Below, piece by piece: positions 10,456 through 20,844 of a DNA stretch of 44,677 nucleotides. Made by a program: the position numbers and the translations under genes. A model generated the notes under the pieces. The model was not told the origin of the DNA. It saw only the letters and a list, made by a program, of their open reading frames with translations, and made no database searches. Position 1 is the stretch's first letter; every line of letters begins with the position of its first letter. The DNA is taken from contig FJUW01000105.1 in NCBI GenBank assembly GCA_900074885.1, positions 1-44,677 of the forward strand, given 5' to 3'. The stretch is from Rhynchosporium graminicola (taxonomy: Eukaryota; Ascomycota; Leotiomycetes; Helotiales; Ploettnerulaceae).

Positions 10456-12023
10456 CTTGGGTAGTTGGGGCGTGTTTCAAGCTTCTAAGGAATCGACTTT
10501 GGATATCTTTGGGGTTAGCTCTTGATTTTGAAGTATTGTAAGATCGTGATGGAGTCTCGAGAAGAGTGTTGTGAAGTTGTGTTGAAAGGAAAGCAAAAGA
10601 GTTCAGGTGCAGCAGCGAGCAAAATATACCTTGAGCACCAGATCAAATTCCATATATGAGCTAGAGATGATTAAACTTGAATTTTTTTTTATAATGTTCG
10701 GTCTTGACCTTATTTGCACAATCTAAGATAGTCGCCGCTTACAACTATTCGAGTTTTTCGGCACCGATCCTCTCCTAGCCAAAAATTAGGACTAGCTCCA
10801 ACGGCGTCGGCACCATTCGAACACGCTACAGCTAGCATACGATGCCCCATAAGTGACCATAGTATTGATAGTAACAAATCGAAATCTTAAGAAGAACGTA
10901 AGTCTTAGCAGCATTTTGATTCCAGCTGCCTCTTGGAAAAGTCTCAGATAAGTGAAGTTACTTTTCGATTGGTATCTCGCGTAATTTGCACGAACTAAAC
11001 AAAGTGATAGCCGAGGAATTTGGATTTGAGACTAGTAAGCATAGCCTTCTTATGACAATCTGATCAAGTGACTCTTATACATTTTAGAAAGCGACTTTGG
11101 GCTTGACTAGCCCCCAGTTCTTTTTAGGACTTGTGAACTTTGTGGATTTGACTAAGTTTTGGTCTGGTTTGAATACCTAGTCTAAAAGCCGGTAGCATCT
11201 CAGTCATTTTTCGGGATATTCTGATGAAGTATAATTGTGATTCATGCCGCTGGTAAGCTTCCTCTCGTACCAAGGGTAGAGTTGTCTGCCTTTTGCTTTA
11301 AATGCCACATGGAAATTCATTTTTACTAACATGAAGCGCGAACTTTTCCTCATGGGGAAGAATATGGGCGTAGGAAAGTTGATGAGACCCATACACACAG
11401 AGAAATGGCACTATAGCCAGCGATCATTTTCGGAAATTGTGACCAGAAAGATCAGAGCTTTTAATCGTGACAGCTCTCATGAAGTGACCGCAGCCGGAGC
11501 TCCAACAGGCCTCCTCACATCGGTCAGTATCGAATCATCTGTTGCCCACTCATTAGCCGGCATAGCTTTAACGAAGGGAGCTAACCAGCTAGAATTTGGC
11601 CTTTTAAAAATCGGCAGTGGAAGTATAAGGCTATTAGATTGAATGATACTACTAAACTCCTACGTTGCCCTGTTGTAACCGTGGCAGAATTAATCAAGTG
11701 TGCTGAAGTAGCCTGCTTTAGTGTAAATAAGTATTCCAATATTCGATCGCTAGACCACGAGTAGCGAGCCAATGCTAAACATGATAAAATTTTTGACTTG
11801 CTATCCCTTAGCTCATAATGGGAATCTAACCTAGGCTAGAGCTGAATACATCTTGCTGCGGCTGTTCTTGGTACTCCAAAATCTGTCATACAAACCACCA
11901 TCATAAAACCACGATATTCTTCGCACACCAGTTCCACCTCAACACATTTGCAAATAACTACATAGAACGAACAACAACAATTTCCGAGGATCACAAATAT
12001 CCCCCCTCACAATCATCGCAAAG
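10456..12023. promoter_or_regulatory. shared upstream region of two divergent paralogues
   Basis: 1.57 kb between the divergent starts at 10455 (-) and 12024 (+). It should hold both promoters and 5' leaders. A T-run followed by 'ataat' lies near 10682-10694. The leader before 12024 is A/C-rich (11880-12020), typical of fungal 5' UTRs. A 103-codon frame at 11331-11642 has no recognisable feature, so I do not call it. No specific operator can be named. Confidence 0.45.
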
Positions 12024-13081
12024 ATGTACTCGCCAACCAGTCTCTCAGAGCTCTACGAAATGGCTCAAGACTTACTCAACCCATTTATCCAAAATATCGA
12101 ATTCACAGATCGTGGCGGCAGAGGCAGACCAAAATGGTGGATGATGGATTTGAAAGCTGACCTTCTCGTGCTCGACGAGCAAAGCAACAACGGGTCCAGG
12201 AAGTACGAAACAATCACTCTTTCCGCACGCGAACGCAGTAAGAAGGAGCTTAAACAGCTGCTTGCATGGGAAATGCTAAGGCTTATCCAAGAGCGGAACG
12301 AGACAGCGAGGGAGAACAAAACGGGAGGAAATTTGGAAGTCACTGCTAAGAATGCACTGGCTGAGGAGACTCAGATTGATCAGACGAACTCCGAGCAAAA
12401 GTCTAGCGCTATCGAGGAGACCGTGAAACATCAAACAGTCACCAAAGCTCTGAATAAGTTGGATTTCGAGCTTGGGATATCCTCGCGGGACCATGTTTCG
12501 GAGCTTTACAAGGAATCTCAAAGGAGAGGCCGCCGGGTCATCAAAGAGGTCATTTTCAGTGACCTCAGCGCCAACACTAACTTCTACAGCCTCCAATTAT
12601 CAGCTAGTCTTCTCGTCAGCCCCGACATCCTGGTCGATGATTACGAGACTATCACCTTTCTCCGCTCTGGGGAGAGTAAGAAAGATATTAAGCAGCTTCT
12701 TGCGGGAGATATGCTTGAGATAGTCCGAGAGCGGAAGGAAAAGGGAGAGGAATGGATTTTGGAACTGTGGAAGAAACTCCCTACTAACCAAAGATATCCG
12801 CGACCTTTTCATGAGGAGACCCAGGAGCATCAGACTCTTTCCGACGACGAGATTGATCTTATTGATTTCGAGGAGCCCGCTTGTGATACGACAATCGCTT
12901 TGAATAACGCAACTACAATGCTGAAGACTTGTGAGTTGTTTTATTGGAGGCATCGACTTTGATAGTAAATTGACCTTATGCAGTGGAACCTTTTCTAGAA
13001 GATGGCTGGGAGGCTCAGGAGCAATGCTTGGATATGTATGAGCCTTATATGAAGGAAAATTTCGATTCGAGTCTTATCTGA
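12024..13081 (+). CDS. dsRBD-like protein, two domains; paralogue of the gene at 10455
   Basis: Two exons, 12024-12930 and 12984-13081, with a 53-bp GT-AG intron, give 334 aa. Two copies of one domain are visible. Repeat 1 (residues about 7-92) runs LSELYEMAQ, FIQNIEFTD, WWMMDLKADLLV, YETITL and SKKELKQLLAWEMLRLIQER. Repeat 2 (about 158-240) runs VSELYKESQ, VIKEVIFSD, FYSLQLSASLLV, YETITFLRSG and SKKDIKQLLAGDMLEIVRER. The order and the SKKxxKQ helix fit a diverged dsRNA-binding domain (inference). An acidic linker (93-157) separates the repeats, and an acidic region (260-290) precedes the tail. The tail, encoded across the intron, resembles the tail of the gene at 10455, and both introns split a codon after T (phase 1). 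Start: first ATG, after an A/C-rich leader. Molecular role unknown. Confidence 0.78.
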
Positions 13082-14215
13082 GGCTTGATTGAAATAAGAT
13101 CTTCAATAAATGGTAGGGGATGAGGTGGATGTTGATCTGGTCATTCGAAATTTGGACTTGAGGAATTTGTATACGTCTGTACTTGTTCTGTTCTTTTAAA
13201 TTAATAACGCTACCTCAAATAAAAACTTCACTCCATCTTCAAGATCATTTTCACTCGTACAATTTGGATAATCGGATGATCTTGAGAGTCAATCTGCTTG
13301 CAATGGATTCCTTCGAGATGATAAGAGCATAGTCTCGATGCGCAAGAGTCATTTTCTGGCTCTTTACGACTTTTCTATCTCTACAATATCTGGAAGGGTT
13401 TCCTACCCTTCTACGCATAGAAAACTGTCATATCATGATTATATAAATATCACTCCCTGCATCCTGTTACTCTACTCTCGTCTGCGCCAAGAAATAACGA
13501 GATCACCAGATATTGCAACATCGCTTGTAAAAAGAAGTGAAGCAATGGTTGTCAGTAGATATTCTAGGGAATCAAGAGGGTGCACATTATAGCATGACCG
13601 GATTCTCGTCAAGTTCGGCTTTTTTCTGTCGCATTTACCATGCTTTTTCGTTTGTCGTTCTAAATTACATCACCAGAGGGTGTCGAGAAGTAAATCTGCC
13701 TCTCTTGGGCCTTTCAGCTAGAAATTACCGAGCAGCGTGTAATAGTTCATCTTCAGCTTCCCCATGATTGTCTTAAAAAGTCTTTGAAGAAGGTTTACGG
13801 TTATATGTACACTGACTGCCCTTCTTAATACTGTAAATGAATGTCAAGATGGTTATAGCTGATCCTAAGAGATCAGGATAATCATACAAATTTACCGAGC
13901 TACAGTCTTAATAAAGACAACTCTAGCATCAATCCTGTGGACACTTAGCTCTTTATCCTGTATTTGAGAGGCTTGCCGCAGAAATAAGCCATAATACTGA
14001 CCTCCTGGAGCTATCAGCTATAATCGTTCCAATGTAACGTACATCTCTAGCAACCAGCTTCAGCGAGACTCTATGTATCTCAATTACTGCTTCCAGAAGT
14101 CCATGGATCGGATAATCTGACAAGATCAGGAGCCCTTTCCCAATCACTGCGCATCAATACTCCACTTCTCTACATATCAAAACCCCATCCCTTTCCTTTC
14201 TTTCCGCTTGTGTAG
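13082..14215. other. intergenic, no gene recognised
   Basis: Moderately AT-rich. A minus-strand frame at 13953-14147 reads protein-like but begins with GTG and has no partner exons I can find, so it may be a decayed fragment. The end of the stretch (about 14188-14215) is a pyrimidine-rich tract closing in TGTAG, which would serve as a splice acceptor for the open frame that follows. Confidence 0.4.
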
Positions 14216-14638
14216 CATTGTTTTTCTTCAACAAAGCCATTTCAAGGACTCAAGACTCGCATCCTCGTATCAGCGAACTTTCCACACAAGCTTCAGCAAC
14301 GAAACGAGAAACCCGGAGAACAACACACAGTCCAAATATTCACTTCCGAAGTCCGCGAACACGCCGCGCAAGTCTCGCCCTTACAAAAAGTTCGTGTATC
14401 CCGGCACGACAACATCATTTTCTCCAACGAAGGATCCAGCAAAGCCCAAATCGACCGACTCCCCTGCGGACCTGGACCCTCGCTTGTGGTTTCCAATAGC
14501 AGGTCTGAGGAATATACTCAGGACTCCGCAAAGGCAGTCAATCCTTCATCAAATGGCCCAGTTGCTTCGTATTTTAGACAAGGTCATGGCGAGATAGGCA
14601 CAGAGAAGGCGTGGAAGGATATGACCGTTCCTTATTAA
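14216..14638 (+). other. possible exon or gene relic with no start codon
   Basis: A 141-codon frame ends at TAA (14636-14638) without any stop, and its codon choice looks protein-like. It carries no usable ATG at its 5' end. It opens just after a pyrimidine tract and TGTAG, so it could be the terminal exon of a gene whose first exon I could not find. The other two forward frames are also open over much of the stretch (for example a 129-codon frame ending at 14597 whose reading starts at TTG). I do not recognise the product in any frame, so a C-rich non-coding stretch is equally possible. Confidence 0.3.
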
Positions 14639-15466
14639 TCGAATTTCCACACCCGAGTAGATTTCTCACATGGAGCACATAGCCGTCACCCCAAAATCCA
14701 AACCCCTAAAAGTATTGGATTATCAAGTCTTCGGGTCCACATCTGAGAATCAATCTCGAGATAAATATACGAAAGTAAGTAATAAGTCTTGCTTCTCTTT
14801 CGGTACAAAATAAAGGCAGTCAGTCAGGTACATGTACTGTAGGATAGATGCTTTTTAGGATAGTTAGGATAGGGAACTTGAAAAATCGGAAGATTAGTGA
14901 TAGAAGTATCGTAAATGATAACGAGAACGAAGGATGTAGCATGTATTCTTGAAGGGTTTGAAGGTAGAGTGACGCTCACACGAATACTAAAAGCCCTCTA
15001 GAACCACACGGATTCTCGCAGAAGAAGCAACAACGTGTATGCCTCTTCATTCTGCTTGAACTGTTTCCGGACAGTTGTGTGAAATTTGATCGAACTCTTT
15101 CATATTGCTTCTTTCTACTTGAATACTATTTACAGTTATTCCGCCCACCTCGGACTGAAACCGGCACACAAACTTCCGTCTTGGTATAAAGACCCCCCAC
15201 CCAGAAGAACGCCTAGAGATGCAAATGCTAGAATACAGGTTGTATGTGCAGAAATGTAAATCAGACAAACAAGACAATTACAAGCATATACAGACAGAAA
15301 AATTGGCGATGGCAAGCACACATTTGCATATTGTGGTAGCCAGCAGACGAAGGAAGTAGCGTAGAATAGGTATCCAGCCCCCAACGTTATCCAAATCCAA
15401 TGCCATCAACAAGTCTAGCAGCAGGAGCCCAAGACCAATCTGCCTGAGCCTTGAGCTCAAACTCTA
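14639..15466. other. intergenic, 3' side of the fibroin-3-like gene
   Basis: Normal composition, with no coding signal I can support. The stretch adjoining 15466 should contain the 3' UTR of the minus-strand gene. Confidence 0.4.
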
Positions 15467-17021
15467 CTACTGATGTACAGGATCCCACCTCTGCGGTTCC
15501 CTTTCTCGTCCATCCTGTGAGTATCCTCCTCTATCCCCATTCCCCGGCTGATACGTCTTGTACCCCAGATGCGACTGCTCTCTCGGCGTAGTTGAATAGC
15601 TAGGCGCAATACTGGCACCATCAAAGTATCCAGAATTATTGCTCTGTGGAGGTGGACGTCCATATCCTTGTTGCTGCTGAGGAGGTGATGGTCGAGACTG
15701 ATACGACGGCGACAGATTTCCGCCTCCACGGCCGAAATCAAAGCCAGCATTATTGTTGAGTGCTGGCGAGCCTGTACGTAGCGGTCCACCAGGACCTCCG
15801 CGTGGAGGGCCGTATGGATCATTCGGACCTGGTCCTCTTGATGGTCCTCGAGGGGGTCCGTTAGGACCTGGTCCGCGGGAAGGACCACGCGGTGCCATAT
15901 TATCTGATGCGTATGAGGGATCGGTATATTGTCTCCCAGGTCCCACGGGACGAGACACATCGGATGAGTATTGGCGATTTTGAGGTGGGAAGGGTCGTCC
16001 GTCGGCAGAATACTGACCTTGAGGTTGTCTGCCGCCATAAGCACCGCCTGTCCCAGGTGCATCATACGCATTTTGACCCCTGCCTGGTCCATCGTAGCCT
16101 CCAGGCGACCTAGCTCCATAACCTCCGCGGTCTTGTCCAGGAGCTGGAGATCCATGCCTACTAATCCCATTGTTCTGGTTCTGATTATCACCAGCAACAC
16201 CCATATATCCATTACCAGCCCCAGGCCGAGCACCAAAAGGACTAGCACCCCGGCCAACATCTGGACTTGGAGGGTGGCTTGTTCCAGCTCCAGCCGCTCC
16301 AGCCATAAGGGGCATTTTCTGACCTGTCGTTGGATCCAACTCTCCAAGCTCTACGCCATTCTTCTCTTCATCCTGAACGATATGTTTCTTCTGCGCCGTA
16401 TCCCAACTAGGCATAGGTGGCAGAGCATCCTCATGCAGCGGAACAACCTTAGGCTCAACGTATAGTCCATTCCTCCCAACCTCAAATTGAGCATATTGTG
16501 GTGCCGCTGCTTGCGGAGCAGCAACATTCATTGGCTGTCCAGCAGCATGAAGTGCTCCTCCCATCATTGGGGGCTGACGCTGGTATCCTTGATATCCTTG
16601 AGATTGCGACCCCTGGAACTGGCCATCTTCGTTCTTCATCGGTTTGCTCTTCTTTCCAGCGCAGCTATCTCCACCGCAGCAGTCGCAACATTTGAGGCAC
16701 GAAAAGCATGTGCAGCAGCATGATGCTCCACAACAACATACTCGACCAATGCAAGTGAGTACGGATATGACGGTGAGGCTGACAACGACTATGGCTGCGA
16801 TTACGGGCCACCTGTACATGTTAGTTGCGCTCTGGGCTGTGGGAGAGGGCGACGAACTTGCAATATGAAGCTTGCATACACTTGTCCCAACTCGAGAATG
16901 AGTCTTTGACACCCGATACCTTGCCCGCGATGTCCACCCTTTTCCCCAGAAGGCTGTCGAATAGTAGCTCCCCAATACTCCTCCGTGCACTCATTTGCAT
17001 GGACGTCGTGATATGCGGCAT
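15467..17021 (-). CDS. Fibroin-3-like Cys-rich single-pass membrane protein
   Basis: Two exons, 16858-17021 and 15467-16811, with a 46-bp GT-AG intron (16812-16857), give 502 aa. The short N-terminal region ends SWDKCMQASYCK, then WPVIAAIVVVSLTVISVLTC forms one membrane segment (about 56-75), followed at once by about 14 Cys in 30 residues (CCCGASCCCTCFSCLKCC...), a probable palmitoylated or metal-binding patch. The rest is a long disordered Pro/Gly/Gln/Tyr-rich tail with RGPSRGPGPN-type repeats and a short block ALPPMPSWDTA that recurs in the fungal family annotated 'fibroin-3 related'. The start MPHITTSMQMS is chosen because the conserved SWDKCM block lies in this small exon; a longer read-through from 16990 would lack it. 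Role unknown; probably a surface or wall-associated protein. Confidence 0.85.
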
Positions 17022-18653
17022 GACAGCGATGTTGCTTTCGAAAACGGCAGGTATCCAAGACCGTGGCAGACAACCAAAGTCGAAGTAGCTCCTCCTTATC
17101 CCAATCACCAGCTCGCAAATGCTCAACAGTCAATGTTCTGGTTGACAAACAATCACGAGGTCGTTCAAGAGAATCGAATCAAATGTCGCAGATCCCCAAC
17201 TACGACTCCATACCCATAATCCTCAAAGCTGCAATTTCCTTCGTAAGTTGATCTGCTGGCGATCTGCGGTAATCTGCTGACTCGTCGAACAGCCTCCGGT
17301 CTCACTGTCGTCTCGCGCACTTCACTGGAAGACCAAGTACCTAATCCCCGACGATGATGATGTCTTTCGTCTGGTGTATACGTCCGTGTCGAGTTGTGAT
17401 GTTTCACAATAAGCAATTGCAATTATGACCCGTTCGCAAAGATGTCGCGGAGCTGTTTGCAAGAAAGCGGTGGAGAAGAGATGATTCGGCGGGGAATCTG
17501 AAGGTTTTCAATGATCTAGTGGCAACGTGAATTTGATTCGAAGGGTGAGTGCTCTGTTCTGTTCTGCTGCGGCGGTGCTTGCGAATAGGATTCGGCGTCA
17601 GTCTGGGCTGAAACAGAGGCGTCTGGGCAGTGCAATCTCGCGATCATAGCAATGGCCGGCCACTACGTGATATGATGTTCTGCCTTGGCTGATGTTGCAA
17701 CTTCGTATTTGAAAATGTGCCTTGAGTCGAAATGAAGGAGTGACAATAGTTGAACGATTGGGAATATGCAGGAAAGGCAGAAGGAGAAGCAGAAATAGGA
17801 AAGTGAGGGTCTGTAGAAATGAGGCTACATGGAGATTGAGGAGGGATGGTCCGTTCATCTTTCGTCTGAGTCTATCCCTGATGACCTGGACCCTGACATT
17901 AGCTGCCCCTGCTAATGCGCCGGCCCGACCAAAGATCCGGGGTCGGGGTGTGGGGTTGAATTTTTGGTGGAGCAAGGTAATGAGTGCCGTCACGTGTGGC
18001 GAGTCGTCTCGCTTTCTGACTTATACAGCCCATTTCAGTTGTTTATCTTGGCATATTATAAGGTCTTTGTAATTGCAATTAGCTTGAAGTGCTGACATGA
18101 TGGTATGCTTCCCGCAACGATACTTCGACTACCATTTTAATGATGAAGTGAATTTTGGAATTTACACTTACTACTCATCCCTCCAAAGCTCTCCATCGGA
18201 CCCAACAGGGCCTGGCAATGCCAAGATTCCAATTCTGTCGTACAGTATACAAGCCGGGGCTGATATGGACTTTCCCGGAATTCTTCCTACAAAGCTCATG
18301 TTGCATAATCATATTGAAGGCTAATTCACCGAGAATTCATTTTCAGACGGCCACTTTCACCGCCTCTCGAAGCCCCCTGGTCTCGCTTAACTAATCTAAC
18401 GTCAACACCGCGCTGCCAGCAGATATCACAACATGCACAAACGAATAATCTTCTCGTCTCAGATCGGTTTCAAAGACATCAATTCTCTCACACAGTAGAT
18501 TAGCCTAAGAATGCGATCCCAACGGCATCCCAAAGCAAACCCAACCTAGCTTTAGCAAAGCTAGCAAGCAAGCGAGACTACTCTATCAACACCGCCAGAA
18601 CTGGAAAACACGACTATCCTTAACCTTCCTCCGCAGCCCCTTTCATCCGACCC
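17022..18653. other. intergenic, upstream of the fibroin-3-like gene
   Basis: Contains the promoter side of the minus-strand gene starting at 17021. A 116-codon plus-strand frame (17722-18072) is Arg-rich and featureless, and I do not call it. Nothing else is supported. Confidence 0.4.
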
Positions 18654-19092
18654 TCAAATCCTTCGATCTTCAATTCTTGATACGCAATTCCTAAGAACAA
18701 CGATCACTCTGCCCACTCCCCCATCAAGACACCTCCCAACCCCACAGTATCTCTTAAACGGCACATCATCATCGCTTCTACACCAAAAGGGCGAATGATT
18801 GATATGGTTTTGGTCGGTCGCTTGTTGAGCACTATTTAACTAATTAATGATGTCGCTGAGATAATTGCCTATTCACATTCAATACGCAAGTGTATCGAGG
18901 GAAAGAAACCTAGAGGATCTTTAAGACGAGCTAAATCAGGGGAATCAGTCCCGTACCTTTGCGAAGCAGACCATCGCCACAGTAGGTCAAGCCATGTCGG
19001 GAATTATCCAGAGCAGTGTTAGTTATTGCTTCGTCGGGTGCTGCGCTGGCAGCGAGAGACGCGCCGAGGATGAGAAGTGCTGAGAAATGCAT
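18654..19092 (-). pseudogene. Broken small secreted Cys-containing protein
   Basis: From an ATG at 19092 the frame opens with a clear signal peptide (MHFSALLILGASLAASAAP) and reaches the motif LTYCGDGLLRKG at an exon end (18957). A GT-AG intron of 88 bp (18869-18956) then joins GNYLSDIIN, after which an in-frame TAG stands at 18840-18842. Beyond the stop the same frame stays open for 61 codons to TGA at 18654. It contains FWCRSDD, RYCGVGRC and DGGVG, spaced as in a group of fungal secreted proteins I recall with YCG...C...YCG..C.DGG blocks. The protein family therefore continues through the stop, so this looks like an inactivated gene. Alternatives are a short 54-residue secreted product, or another splice choice (an acceptor at about 18910 gives a different 58-aa end). 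Confidence 0.65.
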
Positions 19093-20001
19093 GGTTTGGA
19101 AGTTGGAGCGTGGATATGTGGGTTATAAGTTGTTGATTTCTTGCCTTGTCTGGTGTTTGATGATGAGGTGTATCTTCACTCGAGCGACTGGAGGGGACGC
19201 TTTTATAGACTTGAATACCTCGATAGTAGGTTCAGCACTCGGTCTTTCTCACCCGAGCTGTCATCGTCATGTCCGACACAATCCTCCATGCTTACTTACA
19301 CCAAGCAAAAAAGTCTACGTGCAAGCTGAATAGTAATCCTCAGCTCCTTCAATCTGATACTCACACTAATTCTGTCATGAATAGACTGGCACCTCAATTC
19401 CATCTCACCGTAAAATCTCCACCAGCCGTCAGAATTTTGGACATCTTGTTAAGGAAAAAGTCGGAACGCCTACGTTCCAATTTCAGTAAGAAAATATTTT
19501 TGTCCCGCTAAGAATACGAACGCTATAGGCCTCTGGCTAAATCCATACCCTCCTTCCTAACAGCTGGAAGAACTTCTCGAGCGGCTAGTTAAAAACGATC
19601 TCGCTTTGGAATCCCAAGTGTAAACGTGAATGTGCCAACACAAACAATCTCAATCTTTCATACTCCAGAAAAAATTCAGGCCAATCAGCTTACTCCATCA
19701 TGCATCATCCAATTCCTCGCAAAGCAATTGATGAAGAAGACTGTGTTCCCATCCAAGTTAAAAATCGCAGGAGGCTTTAGAACAGTAGCGTTATTAGCGG
19801 CCCATCGCTAGTGGCGTAAAGGCAATCGAGGTGCTGACCACCACCGACACGACGACTCTATGCTACATGTTCAAGTGAACTCCCAATCGCATTTTCTCTT
19901 GTATTGAACGACCAAACACATCTCCTTGTGATCATCCTCCCCCTCTATCCGGCATTCTTTAGTGCAGTAACTAAAAAGTCAGCTTGGAACAGCTGCAAAT
20001 A
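19093..20001. other. intergenic, no gene recognised
   Basis: Upstream of the broken secreted-protein gene and downstream of the MYND gene. Short frames (19269-19511, 19626-19811) lack motifs. No coding signal supported. Confidence 0.4.
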
Positions 20002-20844
20002 TCAGACAACTAACTTCGTCAAACCACAGGTCATACAGCGCCACGGACTTGGTTTGGAATCGCAAGTCGCACAGGGTATATCGGTGTCATAGGATACTGC
20101 CCATTGGTTCTGTGTGGCCAAGACAGGCATTGCATCTCGGTTGGCAGTCGCCGCAGCCATAGCCATCTTCTGTTCTCCTCGAGTTTGCAAGCACTCACTC
20201 CTGTGCTTTTTATAAGCGTTTGTCTCGCACCTCGGTGAGCAGTACCTAGATAGTTAATCAGCTCAGATCAATCGTAGGTCTGAGGCCACCTACGTAGTGC
20301 GGCTACAGCCCGTGCAAGCTGTCAAGTTTGCTGAAGAAGCACATTCCGCACAGGAACCGGTAAGGTAGGTCCCTTTCTCGAGGTTAAAGCGATATCGCGT
20401 TATTATCGTGTCGCTGATCATTTTCACAAGGGGCGCATTACATGTGCTACCACCCGAACAGATGGGAGATATTATGTCCATGATCCTGGGAACTTTAAAT
20501 CGTGCTGCCGAGAGCATGAGTAGGGTCTTACCGCATACGGCGGTGGCTGGCTTTTGACAGATGATACATTTCCATTGGCGAGCGGCAAACATATCGTATA
20601 TATGGGACTGCCGGTAGAACCACAGAAAGGTGCCCAAAACCACCTTCAAAACTACGTCTGGCGGATCTCCTGGCTTGATTTTACGGAGCCGCGACGCCGG
20701 TACAGATTCGTAGAATGTACCCCGAGCAACGGCGTCTGTATCCATGAACCTGTGATCACCAAGTCTGATGATACATCTGACAATGGCGGTTGAATCAGCT
20801 GTGAAGTTCGTAGATGAATGTTGCCGGTTAGGAGGATCTCCCAT
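20002..20844 (-). CDS. MYND zinc-finger protein
   Basis: Two exons, 20294-20844 and 20002-20245, with a 48-bp GT-AG intron (20246-20293), give 264 aa. The MYND finger lies at residues about 165-202 and is built across the splice: CAEC-x8-CTGC-x5-C-x3-C-x7-H-x3-C, a complete C6HC pattern including the YC of the family. MYND fingers bind two zinc ions and usually recognise proline-rich partners. Two more Cys groups are visible: CIICQ...C at 93-104, and CATC...CMTC at 242-257, which could form a zinc-ribbon-like site. The N-terminal half (1-160) is not recognisable. The start at 20844 is the first true ATG; upstream codons are open but lack ATG. Fungal MYND proteins of this size are usually uncharacterised. 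Confidence 0.82.

Noticed and set aside
15457..16347. 296-codon minus-strand frame overlapping the fibroin-3-like gene
   Set aside because: Shifted frame of the Pro/Gly/Gln-rich tail; it lacks the conserved membrane and Cys segments.
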